NCBI GenBank assembly: GCA_947184155.2 | Contig: CAMXCT020002729.1 | Span: 1 to 64,000, forward strand | Direction of reading: 5' to 3' | Source of the DNA: Cladocopium goreaui | Lineage: Eukaryota; Sar; Dinophyceae; Suessiales; Symbiodiniaceae | Length of the DNA: 64,000 bases | Shown: positions 20,229 through 30,747 of the stretch, piece by piece | Numbering within the stretch: the first letter of the stretch is position 1 | How the letters are laid out: every line of letters starts with the position of its first letter | Position numbers and translations under genes: made by a program | The notes under the pieces: generated by a model | What the model was told of the DNA's origin: nothing | Database searches by the model: none | The model's input: only the letters and a program-made list of their open reading frames with translations

Positions 20229-20423
20229 TTTGGAAAACCCATAGGTTAAATGATTTTGTTGGGGGATTTCCCCGGGATTTTTTTTTTGCTTATGAGAACT
20301 AAGATTAAGTTCGTTGAAATAACTACAAGAACTGGGATTTATGCTAGATGTATCTAGATATATCTATGATTAATGGGGTGTAATGACCAAACATCACTGA
20401 CGGAAGGCAGCCTTCAACTAGCC

Positions 20424-20537
20424 TTACTGATGCTCAGTCGGGAATTTTCGGGAATGATCCACTGGCTAACTATGAATCATCCCAGCAACCCCCAGCAACC
20501 CCCAGCAACCCCCATTCCATTCCCTACGTAAAACGCA
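20424..20537. mobile_element. family E element
   Basis: TTACTGATGCTCAGTCGG, GAATTTTCGGGAATGATCC and CATTCCCTACGTAAAACGCA. It includes three CCCAGCAAC repeats. The AG just after the right end serves the next exon. Confidence 0.75.
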
Positions 20538-20538
20538 G

Positions 20539-20604
20539 CCGATGTCCTGCGATCCAGGACGGGCCTCAACGAGCGGTTCAAGGCTTCGTGGTGGCGCATC
20601 GCAA
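20539..20604 (+). CDS. exon, gene model 3
   Basis: Frame DVLRSRTGLNERFKA continues SWWRIA, with 18 of 22 codons ending in G or C. The acceptor AAAACGCAG abuts the family E right end. Donor GCAA/GTTTCC. A second open frame (VQGFVVAHRKFPTPSG) extends further but with poorer bias. Confidence 0.5.
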
Positions 20605-21953
20605 GTTTCCCACCCCGTCCGGGGCCCCTCCGGGGTCCCGGGGGAACCTTAAAATGTTCATGATCTCAATGGTTGATACACAAAGTTTGGGGGTTTCCAT
20701 CAATGGGGTACTACATATGGTTAACATATGGTTTATATATATATATAAGGTTTATATGGATCATATAATCCATTGATGATTCTTAATATGAATCATATAG
20801 TTGGATTATTGAAAAATACACAATTTTCAGCAGTGTTTTTTTGGTGGTTTTATGGTAGTTTAATTATAAGTTATATGAGGAGAAGTGATAAAAATAATGG
20901 TTGATAGGTTTCCATCAATGGGGGTACCCCTATGAATGGATGGTTTCTTGTAGTAGAACATTCTGAAAAAACATGGATGATGACTAGGGGTACCCCCGTG
21001 CATTTGGAAACCACCATTTGAACCATGGAAAGTTACATACCATATGTTGATTGGCTGATTGGTATAGGATTCAATGGATTGATTTAAGGAAACATTTACA
21101 GGAAACCATAGATTTTGCCCTTAAATATGGGGTTTTCCTGTAAATTTCCCTTAATCCAATCTATTGAAGGATTGAAAAATGGTATTTATTATGTTTTCAT
21201 CACAACAGTAATATTAGTAATGACCAAAAACACCATAGGTTGATTGGTCTTTTTAGTGGGAATTAACCACCAGTTATAATGGTTTTATGGTAGTTTAAGT
21301 ATAAAGATATGGGGAGACAAGTTAAAAATCATAAAACGGGGGAGTTGCACTATTATATACAGTGGTTATTGGGGATGATGCAGCTAGCAGCTAGTATTTG
21401 ATGGGATTACGGAGTATTTTTACCCATTATTGATGGTTCATTTATAGATGTTGTGTCCCATTCAAAACATTTCTAGTGGATTGCCCAGCTAGCCATGTGT
21501 GATTACCGGACCAGCTTATTTCAGTGGGCATCACCTGGTGGCAAAACCATTCGAAAAAGAGCCCCCTTCAGGCGGCATGAATCATCAATGTAAGACGCTT
21601 CAGACTTGGAGATCTGAGTGGAAACCTGCACCATGTGCTCTGAAACTAGGCTGCGTAGGGTCAACATCTTCAAAGAAGACATGTGTTTTGAAGTGGTTTG
21701 ACCCATGTTTGTGGTTAGTATCTGGCTCGCGCAAGGATGGTGGCCCCACAAAGTCCCACATGGGGAGAGCAGCGTGGTGAATCTTCACGCTCCCAGATGT
21801 AAAATATCAACTATCTCGTATATTACTACATTATCTACATGATATTACAATATATTACATGTAGGAAAACATAGGACAACATGTATCACAATGTACACGC
21901 GTTTCATTCGTAGAAGTCAGCAAGTTCTTGAAGTTGTTCAGTCAGCAACTTAG
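20605..21953. other. long stretch with one weak open frame
   Basis: Intron-like. A 93-codon open frame at 21499-21780 (tags KTLQTWRSEWKPAPC and SGSRKDGGPTKSHMG) is not G+C-enriched and has no repeat content. It may be an exon or chance. Otherwise nothing recognised. Confidence 0.35.
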
Positions 21954-22047
21954 CCTATACCTCGTGCGTCCGCGAACACGGGCCCCGCGGCACGGAATGG
22001 CAGTGAAATGGCTGAGCAGGCACGGGCAATGTGGTCAGATGCCCGTT
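21954..22047 (+). CDS. exon, gene model 3
   Basis: Acceptor CAGCAACTTAG. The phase 0 frame reads ASANTGPAARNGSEMAEQ, then ARAMWSDAR, up to the donor CGTT/GTGAAA. Without it the frame ends in TAA at 22065. A competing frame (TSCVREHGPRGTEWQ) with very high third-position G+C would use GTGAAA at 22011. Confidence 0.5.
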
Positions 22048-22116
22048 GTGAAATTATTGATGTATAAACCTCGTGAAAATTGGGGATATGACCATAAATG
22101 TCCCATAAATCCGAGT

Positions 22117-22242
22117 TACTCTCCGGTAATTTAAGATAGCTATGGAAAATTGCCCATTTATAGATGATTTATAGATGATTTATGATGATTTACCTATTAA
22201 AGATGGTGATTTTCCATAGCTATGTTAGTTTACCAGAGGGTA
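22117..22242. mobile_element. family A MITE with internal tandem
   Basis: Starts TACTCTCCGGTAA and ends GTTTACCAGAGGGTA. TAGATGATTTA is repeated in the middle. Confidence 0.8.
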
Positions 22243-22471
22243 CTTGTAAACATTTAGAAACTCACTTAGCTTTGCCAAAGCAATGGCCAAAACTCCAGTT
22301 TGAACATATCACCTTCCGTCCTACAAGGCAATGGTCCTCCAAGCCATGTCAAACAAAACACATCTTTGCCCTACACCAATAGCTGGATGATAGGTTTATA
22401 GGCCAATAACTATGGTTTATAGGTGATATATCTAGAGTTAATGGATGTTAATAGGTTTATAACCAATTTAT

Positions 22472-22588
22472 CTGGGTAAATTATAACAACCTCTCTGCGA
22501 CCGAAACCTGGAATCATGGTTACTAAGGGAAATCATCCCCTTTTATGGCCGAACTATTCAGGTTAGTGAAATATTATAATTTACCCCG
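22472..22588. mobile_element. family C MITE
   Basis: Starts CTGGGTAAATTATAAC and ends TTATAATTTACCCCG, so its own acceptor is mutated. The next exon begins 14 bp downstream. Confidence 0.9.
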
Positions 22589-22602
22589 AATGGTCAAAGC
22601 AG

Positions 22603-22678
22603 GCAACTGTCTTCAAGACTACCTCGCTGCTGCCCTACAACACCACAGTCAAAACTCTACCCCATACTGTACGCCATG
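22603..22678 (+). CDS. exon, gene model 3
   Basis: Acceptor GGTCAAAGCAG, donor CCATG/GTTATT. The phase-compatible frame reads NCLQDYLAAALQHHSQ and STPYCTPW. An alternative starting 17 bp later reads TSLLPYNTTVKTLPHT. It leaves in phase 2 toward 23547. Confidence 0.5.
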
Positions 22679-22831
22679 GTTATTGGTTCCTTTGCTGGTT
22701 AACCTCATGTTTGATTGCTAAAAAGCACTTGTTTTACCTGGCACAGCCAGTTGCAAGTTGGTTTACAACCCTATCTAACATGGTGTGATTTCACTATGCT
22801 TTATGGTATGTTAAGAACTAATTACTACAAG

Positions 22832-22955
22832 GTGGTGCCCCCCAGTTATAACTTGGCTATAGGCCCATTATCCATAGATATATCAACTATAATTTCCATA
22901 GTGAAATTGGAGTTATTTGCGCCAACTTAGCTATCGAACGGGGGCACCAGCTTGT
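22832..22955. mobile_element. family F palindromic element
   Basis: CAAGGTGGTGCCCCCCAG at the left mirrors GGGGGCACCAGCTTG at the right. Relatives or half copies lie near 15792, 17741, 17941, 23105, 24850, 27053, 29431, 35055-35190 and 42414-42525. Confidence 0.65.
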
Positions 22956-23440
22956 ATTGTTTATAGATGTTATGGCCATAGAATGACGTAACTCCTGCAA
23001 CTAGTTGTGAAACATATTACTTGAATGCTGTTTTCTTAGCCAGTTATAGCTGTTACAGTAATTGCAATAACTACTGTATAGTTTATAAACCCAGAAACAA
23101 AACTGGGGGGCACCACCTTGTATGAGGTCCAAAGTAGAGTATCCCATTGATAAGTGGGTTTTAAGCCCACTCAACTGGTTCAACCTTGGTTAGATACGAA
23201 CTAGTACTTTAATCTTCTATGGTAAAATTTGTCAGCGAAAAATTAGAGATTTTGTCAGGTCCTAATTAAAGAACTCATGTTGAAATCTAAGCCTCCCCAA
23301 AAACCTAGGATTCCAAGCTTCACCGAATGATTCACCTGCGATTTTTACTCCCCCCAGAAACTCCATGTTTACCAAGAATATCCTTATTGTAGCCCTATAA
23401 AATCATATAAATCCCTATAAAATCCCTTCAAACTCCCAGG

Positions 23441-23530
23441 CACCGTTCGGCACCGTTCGGCACCGTTCGGCACCGTTCGGCACCGTTCGGCACCGTTCGG
23501 CACCGTTCGGCACCGTTCGGCACCGTTCGG
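23441..23530. repeat. nine tandem copies of CACCGTTCGG
   Basis: Nine exact 10-bp units. They end 16 bp before the acceptor of the next exon, where a pyrimidine tract would be expected. Confidence 0.95.
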
Positions 23531-23546
23531 CCGCTTGCGCCTCGAG

Positions 23547-23679
23547 GCGCATGTCCCTGGGCATGATCAAAGACTTCGATGCCGCCGATGCTCCGGACTC
23601 GCCAACGCAATCGACCTCGGCCTCGCTGACGGTGCTTGAGGGACTGGAGGGACCCCCTCGAAGGATGGCTTACCCTCTG
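23547..23679 (+). CDS. exon, gene model 3, with a donor inside a MITE
   Basis: Acceptor TTGCGCCTCGAG. The frame reads RMSLGMIKDFDAADAP, DSPTQSTSASLTVLEG and LEGPPRR, with 29 of 39 codons ending in G or C. It is acidic and Ser/Thr-rich. Apart from GTGCTT inside the biased region, the first GT in reach is CTCTG/GTTATA inside the family A element at 23671. If that donor is used, the last residues are encoded by the element. Confidence 0.6.
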
Positions 23680-23777
23680 GTTATATCAAAATAGCTATTG
23701 AAAATGGCCATAGAAATAGTGGATTTAGCCATTAAAAATGATGGTTTTCCATAGTTATGTTAGTTTACTAGAGGGTA
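23671..23777. mobile_element. family A MITE abutting an exon
   Basis: Starts TACCCTCTGGTTATATC and ends GTTTACTAGAGGGTA. Confidence 0.9.
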
Positions 23778-23926
23778 TGGGGATGGCTGATGGGCTTTTC
23801 CATCTATTTTGATGGCTTATTTTTAATGGAAAATCCCAACCTGTAAATATGGATGATGAAATGGGGGTACCCCCATTTCAGGAAATCTCCATGCTCAGAG
23901 GATTTTATAGGATTTGATGGGGATTT

Positions 23927-24037
23927 TGCCTCTGGTAAATTAACAGTTTGCTATTGGACATGGCCATAGAAATAGTTGATTTACCCATTCATAGCGTGGT
24001 GATTTTCCAGTTCGTTATGTTAATTTACCAGAGGGTA
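23927..24037. mobile_element. family A MITE
   Basis: GCCTCTGGTAAATTAAC at the left, TTAATTTACCAGAGGGTA at the right. AGGATTTTATAGG occurs on both sides (about 23898 and 24038). Confidence 0.85.
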
Positions 24038-24168
24038 AAGGATTTTATAGGGCTATCATTGGGATATGATTGGAAAATATGGAGTTTCAATGGGAACGTC
24101 ATGGAACTAAATGAGTGGCTGCAAGACACCTTTGGTTGATGATTAGTTCGGGCTTCGGCGATGATCAT

Positions 24169-24266
24169 CTGGTTGGTGGTTTGGAACATTTTTTATTTTC
24201 CATAATACATAGGATAATCCTTCCCATTGACTAATATTTTTCAAGATGGCTAAAACCACCAACCAG
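24169..24266. mobile_element. family B MITE, short subfamily
   Basis: Starts CTGGTTGGTGGTTTGG and ends AAACCACCAACCAG. Confidence 0.95.
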
Positions 24267-25268
24267 TTTTTGTTTGGAAATCTTATGAACGAATCAGCAA
24301 AAGGGACGGCAGTGGATTTTGAACACTGCTCATTTACAAAGTGGTTTGTAAGTCAAGCGGGCTTAGAACCTAGTGGATAATCTACTTGGCGGGCTTAGAA
24401 CCTGTTTTCCAAGTGGAGTCCGTGGGAAAACATAGTGTGTACCAACAACAATAGGGGAATAACCAGATGGTAAACCAACTGGTGAACTGAATGGATAGTA
24501 TGATATAGTTTGTGTTTAAACGGTTTTCAACAACAAAACCAGCAATACCAGTATATCTACTGGGTAAACATTTGGTGGCTAGTTGGGTGGGCCAATCAAG
24601 AATGTTGTTGAGGGACGAGAAAGAGGTGGTTTACCGTCAAACATATGGGTAATGTGGGTAAAACAATAATAAACCACTCATTTGGGAATGGTTTACACCA
24701 CCTATTTATGGTGATTTGGGGGATGGTTTTATTTTATTGTTTTACCCACATGAATGCAACTGGTGAAAATTAATTTGATAGTTCCTGATGTACCATAACT
24801 GGTGTACACATACACATATTCTTGAGAAGATGAAGGTTTATCGTAAGGTGGGGTCCCAGAACGATAGCCAAGTTGGTTTCTTTGCCTAGTTCAACTATGG
24901 TTTATGTTAGAATTATAGATATATCGCGAACTAGTCTTGGCCTCGCAAACTAGTTAGTTGGGTGTGTAAACCGACGAACATCACTGGGCAGCACCATAGT
25001 GATCCTACAAATCCTACAAAGATGTTTTTTTAATGATTTTTCACGGGATATAATTGATGATGAAGATATAGTCCCACATAGATGGAGCTTTGAATGAGAA
25101 AATCATGGAACTAAAGTGGTGGATATTTCATTACCCATATGATCCATGTATGGTATATTTACCTACATTACTGGGTGCACCATGGTTCGCATTTGGGTTA
25201 GTATGTTTGATTGCCGGAGACCTTCAGTCCGAAGATCGAATGGGACATCCACCATTTGGGGAATCTAT
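24267..25268. other. no clear gene
   Basis: Intron-like. A 27-bp island at about 24601 (NVVEGRER) has AG and GT ends but is too short to rate. It holds the family G element at 24654 and a family F half copy near 24850. Confidence 0.4.
24654..24749. mobile_element. family G element
   Basis: GTGGGTAAAACAATAA at the left and TTATTGTTTTACCCAC at the right are exact inverses. Confidence 0.9.
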
Positions 25269-25399
25269 ACTTGGTGGCTCATCCCAGTAAGTAGGTTAGT
25301 TCACCCTATAGTTATATAATGTTATATATAAGTGGATGAATACCCTACTTATCCCAGTGAAATCACCAGGGATTAGGATTCGTGGGTAGTTCACCGCCA
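25269..25399. mobile_element. family I element
   Basis: Starts ATACTTGGTGGCTCA, shares GTGGATGAATACCCTACTT and GTAGTTCACC with 5989-6123. Ends degenerate. Confidence 0.55.
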
Positions 25400-25608
25400 A
25401 ATGACCCGTTCTTGCCAACCTTGGACTACACATGCGAGTCGCTTTGGAGTGGCTGGGCTGAATATTCTATCTGTGAGATTTTGCACAATACATATTATAT
25501 ATATACATATATAATGATTCAAGTAAGTGGGGTATGTAATTATCCATATAGTAATGGTGAACATGTAGTAGATTGCCACTGGCCACAGACCTCGGCCCCA
25601 TTGCGCAG

Positions 25609-25653
25609 GCAAAGTCCCGAAGGTCTTCGCGCGCTTTGTTGATGCGGCCTCGA
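25609..25653 (+). CDS. exon, gene model 3
   Basis: Acceptor CCATTGCGCAG. Frame KVPKVFARFVDAAS has strong third-position G+C and reaches the donor TCGA/GTGGGG in phase 1. Unspliced, it ends in TAG at 25665. It could start 20 bp earlier. Confidence 0.5.
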
Positions 25654-25816
25654 GTGGGGAGCCCTAGATGTAGCGAACGGCTATTGGGATAGTGGGGATA
25701 TCCCTTGGGATAACCAAAGTAATAGGATATTAGGATTATAGTGGGTTTATAAATGCTTATAATATGTTATATTATATATTATTATATGGCATTGTAACTA
25801 TGCTCTGCGTCTACAG

Positions 25817-26027
25817 GAAGGGGCCAAGATTTCCAAGGAATCTTCTCCAACTGGGCGGCCGCCGGCCGCAAAAAGCAGAAACAGAAGAGTTTGCAAGACC
25901 CTTCTGCCCGGACGCTGTGGGCGGCTGCGTCTGGACCCCAGCCTCGTATCCGAACCTCAAATCGCGAGCTCCGGACGCTGTGGGCTGGGCTTGGACCCGA
26001 ACAGAGAAAATGCCACAAGAGAAGAAT
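25817..26027 (+). CDS. long exon, gene model 3, open in three frames
   Basis: Acceptor CTGCGTCTACAG. The frame with best codon bias and phase reads QDFQGIFSNWAAAGRKK, then SLQDPSARTLWAAASG and NRELRTLWAGLGPEQRK. A 13-bp core CGGACGCTGTGGG and its surroundings recur about 75 bp apart, so ARTLWA and LRTLWA are repeated. The end is probably AGAAT/GTCAGA. Its first bases coincide with the inverted end listed above, so it may be element-borne. Confidence 0.5.
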
Positions 26028-26130
26028 GTCAGAGAGAATCCCAGATTCCAGATAGAATGTGAGAATAGACGCCAGATAGAATGCCAGAATATATGCCAGA
26101 AAGAATGTCAGAATATATATATATATATAA
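26022..26130. repeat. GTCAGAATA-type short repeats
   Basis: Loose tandem of AGAATGTCAGA and CCAGATAGAATG units running into TATATA. A similar run lies at 36475-36560. Confidence 0.7.
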
Positions 26131-26301
26131 TACATACATATGTATGTATGTATGTATGTATATATATATATATGCAATAAATACTTACAGATGGTGTGTC
26201 AGAAACTATGTCAGCATAGTTTGTGAGGGTGGGGATCACTCGAAGAAAGTAATTAGATGGGGTTATACACCAACTTCTAACTAGGAGGCCCCTTCCTGTA
26301 G

Positions 26302-26967
26302 GATGAAAAAAAAGGTGTAGGGATATCCCCATTGTACCCCGATGATCCATTTTATATTTTTCTGATATTAGGATTTATATAGATGTAGGATGATAATGGG
26401 ATTTAGATGGTATTGATTAATGATACTGTAATGACTGTGTTTTGGTTTATACTTGGGATCATAATGCGATGTTTAATGGGCTTGTATTGGGATACGATAG
26501 GGTTTCCTTGGCATTATAGTGGTGAGTGTAAGCGAACAGTGTTCAAAACCTTGGTGTCGTCTCTTGATACTGGCTGTCAATAGAGATGTCCATTGTTGAT
26601 TGTGATAATCCCCGTATTTTGGACAGTATAACATCATAGAACACCCTCTAATCATCAACCAACAGGGGTGTTTAACATTGCTCACTTAAAATCAGGTACA
26701 AAAACTATATAATATCATGGGCCTATCATGGGATTATAATATAAATATGTGGTGGGGGGTGCTTGGGGGTGTTGGGGATTGATTTGAATTGGTACATGAT
26801 GGCCCATCAGTTAACCAAATATCTACACTTATTAGCTATCACATGATATAACATGTGTTTTTCCCGGTTATGGAGGGTAATTATACCAACCATAGCATGA
26901 TAGATATGAAAAAAACTGAACTTCCAAGTACAAGGTGCTGCTTACAGCACTGCTTTCATCTCCACAG
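26302..26967. other. no gene seen
   Basis: Intron-like A+T-rich sequence without a recognised repeat. Confidence 0.5.
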
Positions 26968-26987
26968 GTTGGGAGTTGGGGGCGCAG

Positions 26988-27057
26988 TCCAAAAGTGGCC
27001 CCATGGGTCGCCCAAGATTCGTTCAGAATCGCCACGTTGGACTCAAGGTGGTGCCCC
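26988..27057 (+). CDS. exon, gene model 3
   Basis: The frame PKVAPWVAQDSFRIATL, ending DSR, has good third-position G+C. Acceptor TTGGGGGCGCAG (or TTTCATCTCCACAG 20 bp earlier, which opens other frames), donor TCAAG/GTGGTG. The donor overlaps a family F end (AAGGTGGTGCCCCC). It leaves in phase 2, matching 29715. Confidence 0.45.
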
Positions 27058-27067
27058 CGAACAGTTA

Positions 27068-27166
27068 TACCCTCTGGTTATGACTAACATAGCCATGGTA
27101 TAGATGGCCCATAGAAATAGATGGTTTACCTATTAATAGCATGGTGATTTTCCATGGCTATGTTAA
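27068..27166. mobile_element. family A2 MITE, right end lost
   Basis: Starts TACCCTCTGGTTATGAC and ends at CCATGGCTATGTTAAAC. Nearly identical to 30748-30840. Confidence 0.8.
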
Positions 27167-27169
27167 ACA

Positions 27170-28249
27170 GCCATATGACCATTTGTCAAAAATAGTTGTT
27201 TAGAAGTTTAGTATTGGTTGTTGATAATTCATCTGGGTCTACTGTTTTTTCCTCTTCGTTATGAGGCGGCACGCAACTAAATTCAGCAATTCTGCAAAGC
27301 AGCGCTAGCAAACCCGCTAGGTTTGCGCTAGGTTTGATTGACAGCCATGGCCTCCATGTCGTGAATGTCTTGCCAGCTTTTCTTACAAGTCACTTCAGTT
27401 TCCACATATTCCCAAATTTTCGATTGTTTTACATATTTTACGCGCTAGATCCCCGCTAGCAGCGAGCTAGCGAAAATTGCAAATACATGCCCCGGTCCAC
27501 CCACAGCCCATTCAGAGGCACAGCCATGTTCACGCTTTGGTAGCTTACAGTAAGGAAACAGCGTTGATCAGGAGGCATGTCAAGAAGCATATTGCATTCA
27601 GAGAGGCACACACACACAGAGACACACAGTTCAGGAGATAGCACCAGCGACAGCGAACGAAAACCGACGTGCGTTAGCCAATTTCTGTGGTTTTAGAAAG
27701 ATTTCCAAAGGTAACGAAGAATTTCCACGTTTTCACGTCATCAAGGTAGGTCATGTTTTTTAAAGGCAAACATGAGGCGGCACGCATGGAATTGCGATTT
27801 ATCAACAAAACCGGGAACAGACATTTTGACAAACCGTCATATGGTAAATCTCAAAGGAAAGCGGATGAAAATAGGGAGGGTGCCAGCAACCATGGATTTA
27901 TGAAGAGACAAAACACTGGAAAACTCTGGAAAATGGCGGAAAAAAGTAGTGGTTGGCCCCCATGTTTGTATCCACTACATATACAGCATAACTATCCATG
28001 AAACATCCCAATATATCCCAATACCAGTATGTTGGATGGTTAAATTGCCATTGTTGATGGTTAAATAATCAGTTTTTGATGCTGGAATCGCCATGATGGT
28101 CAAATCATAATGTCATATCAGATCACCATGGTTTTTGCAGTTATTTTAACTGCGCCATTGGGGTTTGTCTGGTTATTTACTAGAGGCTACTTATCACTTT
28201 CCCTATTACGGCATAAAATTGGTCCTAAATCCCGCCATTTTTTTGAGAC
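27170..28249. other. no clear gene; GCTAGC-rich patch
   Basis: 27290-27480 is rich in CGCTAG and GCTAGC words. ATGAGGCGGCACGCA occurs at about 27260 and 27770. No convincing exon. Confidence 0.4.
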
Positions 28250-28270
28250 CCATTTGATGTTCCCTCGCCC

Positions 28271-28364
28271 TTGGCAATGGGGAATTTCCGACGCGCTAAG
28301 GCTTTCCTAAGGCCATGGGAGTTCGGAATGGTTGGAAGAAGAAATTGCAGCAATAAGGAAACTG
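28271..28364 (+). CDS. candidate exon left of a family B element
   Basis: Open frame RRAKAFLRPWEFGMVG and RRNCSNKET reaches the element edge, where CTG/GTTGGT can act as donor. Modest codon bias. The start is not defined. Confidence 0.3.
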
Positions 28365-28468
28365 GTTGGTGGTTTGGAACATTTGTTATTTTTCCATTCA
28401 GTTGGGAATCATCATCCCAACTGACTTTCACTCCATCATTTTTCAAGATGGCTAAAACCACCAACCAG
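28362..28468. mobile_element. family B MITE, possibly a complete intron
   Basis: CTGGTTGGTGGTTTGG to AAACCACCAACCAG. Flanks AAGGAAA and AAGGGAA resemble a 7-bp target duplication with one change. Removing 28365-28468 as GT-AG joins two open frames. Confidence 0.9.
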
Positions 28469-28611
28469 AAGGGAATGTGGTTTTTAATTGGTGGGAAAAT
28501 CTACGAAGACCATGGGTTTCACACCATCATCCCGATTCGGGAACGGAATTTTCCAGATTTTCCCTCCATTTTGTGAGATTTTCCAGCTTGAAACCAGCTT
28601 GCCACACTTGA
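28469..28611 (+). CDS. candidate exon right of the family B element
   Basis: After CCAACCAG the frame joined in phase reads GNVVFNWWENLRRPW, PDSGTEFSRFSLH and FSSLKPACHT to TGA at 28609. Codon bias is weak. It is open for 47 codons. Confidence 0.3.
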
Positions 28612-29218
28612 TGACCAGTGGGTACTTAGGGTGAAAATATAACCAATTATATACTATAATTAGTAGTAAGACGGATGGAGTATATCCAACCTAAGATGGG
28701 ACTGGCAAATAGCCAGCATTTCCAGTTTAGGAGTGATACAGATATTTACTCGACCGCACATGGGAAATACAGATGGGACATCATCATGTTCAACAGACAG
28801 ATGACGTGACAAGAATATTGTCCGTATCATGAATCACATGATTTCGATACTAATCCACTCAATTTCGGTATGAAACTTACTACATTCGGGGTGTTTTTGG
28901 TCAAGTATAGGACGTCATTATACAGAACAAGACATGGGATATACCGTTGATATACCGAGTTTGCAAGCATATGATACAAAAACATGGCGAAGTGGGGTAC
29001 CTTTCTGGACCCACAAAATGTTGCCAAAGGTGTCGTCTCTAGCCATCTATTTTTTGGGGTAGTTGGTGATGTCAATCATATGTTTCGGTTCATGAGCCCA
29101 ACATGTCGTGGATTAAGCAGCAAAGACGTGGATCGTAGCCAACAATCATGGATCATATCTCCTGCCATCCAACAATTTTAAGGGCCGTTTGATCAACATG
29201 ATCCAGATGTATGAGTCG

Positions 29219-29323
29219 TACCCTCTGGTAAACTAACATAACTATGGAAAATCACCATTTTCAATGGGCAAATCCACTATAAATGGCCATTTCTAATAGC
29301 TATGTTAAATTACCAGGCCGGGT
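29219..29323. mobile_element. family A MITE
   Basis: Starts TACCCTCTGGTAAAC, body in the reverse family order, and ends AAATTACCAGGCCGGGTA. Confidence 0.8.
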
Positions 29324-29714
29324 AAAACCTCTGATGTTCCGTGGGGCGATGATCCAAATGTGGTGGATTTTCCGAAGGGCTCACTCGGCCAACTTCCCAG
29401 GAACCAACAGCACGTTTTGAGCACCGATAGCAAGGTGGTGCCTCCCCCAGTTAAAAATGGGTTATAAACCCATAAAAACTATAGATATATCACCATTAAT
29501 GGGTTGTAAATGGGTTATAGATGGGTTATAATCAATATAATAATGCCCATTAATGAAATCCTGTATAATTGGGAACATACTGGGATGCCCATGAACACTA
29601 TAAGCCTATGGGATTTTTGTTGGTGATACAGTAGCCCATGAAAACTATAGATGTATCACCAACAAAAATCCCATGGTGAAATTGGAGTTATAAACGCATC
29701 AGTCCTGAACGCAG
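29324..29714. other. family F remnants, no gene
   Basis: Contains CAAGGTGGTGCCTCCCCCAG and repeated ATAGATATATCACC-like blocks of family F. Confidence 0.5.
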
Positions 29715-29845
29715 GGCTGGACTCTTTGGTGAGAAGAGCGACAAGCTGTCGAAGGCTTCCAGAGGATCTGCGGAGTGCCTCGACTCTGTCGCCCCTACCG
29801 GCGCCGTCGGGGCGGGGCGGGGGACGATTTGTAGAAGCGCCAGCG
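29715..29845 (+). CDS. exon, gene model 3
   Basis: Acceptor GTCCTGAACGCAG. Frame AGLFGEKSDKLSKASRG, then SAECLDSVAPTGAVGAG and CRSASG, has strongly G/C third positions. Donors GTAGAA (29831) or GTGGTT (29846), both phase 1. It enters with one base, matching 27057. The segment is low-complexity, Ser/Gly/Ala-rich. Confidence 0.65.
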
Positions 29846-30311
29846 GTGGTTGACATTTGTCATGGTCCAAACCTAAGGGTTGGCTCTGGGATGCCATTGA
29901 ATTGATTCTTAATCAAAGTTTCTATGATTTTCTTATATTTCACGCGTTTGGAAAAAAAGTGCAAGTTGAATTATGTTTGATGTACTCAGACAGATTGCTG
30001 AAGGGCCAAAACATATTTCAGCAGCGTTTTTTTGGAAACATGGTTTATATATGTTTATATAATCTTTCTGAATTGAGATTCATGTTCGAAAAAGGATGGA
30101 GAACAGACTCAGATCTTGTTTTTTGTAGGTATATAATATATATACAGATACGTATGATTATATATAATATTATATATGTAAATATATGTTTCTATAGGAT
30201 TCGACAGGTATTTGCTAATCAACATTGTATTTTTCTATTCTTTGCTGGTTATTAGATTGTCTTCCTGGATTTGTGCTTAGTCAGTCAGGTTGTCTGTTGA
30301 TATTTTTGTAG

Positions 30312-30372
30312 TCCACACCCTGAAAAACTCGTCCGTTCATCGGCAAATTCTCACGTTTCTCCGGAAACCAAG
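30312..30372 (+). CDS. exon, gene model 3
   Basis: Acceptor TATTTTTGTAG, donor CCAAG/GTTTCG, 61 bp. The phase 1 frame reads HTLKNSSVHRQILTFLRKP, with 11 of 19 codons ending in G or C. The alternative PHPEKLVRSSANSH is poorer. Confidence 0.5.
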
Positions 30373-30457
30373 GTTTCGGTGAACAATAATTCCAGCCAAA
30401 AAGGGATGCTACTGTATGGATGTATTGGATGTTCAAGAATTGTATTCTTGAAGCAAT

Positions 30458-30564
30458 TAGCCTTTGGTAAATTAACATTTGGACCCTGAAAATAACCAAT
30501 GTTGAGTGGAAACTAAGCTTCCAACCTCCATCTGCCAGGGTCTATGTTAATTTACTGGAGGGTA
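30458..30564. mobile_element. family A3 element
   Basis: TAGCCTTTGGTAAATTAAC to GTTAATTTACTGGAGGGTA, with GGACCCTG and CAGGGTCTA inner arms. Confidence 0.85.
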
Positions 30565-30598
30565 TGTAGTGTTTCAAAAATACATAATTACTCATATT

Positions 30599-30690
30599 AC
30601 TCTTCAGTAAATTAAACCATAAACACTCAAAATAGATAATGTTGAGTGGAAACGAATCTCCTAACCCCTAACTCATGGCAGGGTCTATGT
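30599..30690. mobile_element. family A3 element, truncated
   Basis: TACTCTTCAGTAAATTAAA start, shared AATGTTGAGTGGAAACGAA body and GCAGGGTCTATGTA end. Confidence 0.7.
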
Positions 30691-30747
30691 ATGCAAGTTG
30701 GTATTTATAACTCCAACATTTCCAATAGTAAGGTTTTATGGTAGATA

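Larger units (their letters stand above)
25811..26301. mobile_element. possible element with exact 15-bp inverted ends enclosing an exon
   Basis: CTACAGGAAGGGGCC (25811-25825) and GGCCCCTTCCTGTAG (26287-26301) are exact inverses. They match the ends of the elements at 3769 and 4194. The interior holds a coding-like island. Confidence 0.4.

Noticed and set aside
23441-23530. CRISPR-like array
   Set aside because: Units are directly adjacent with no spacers, and no associated genes exist.
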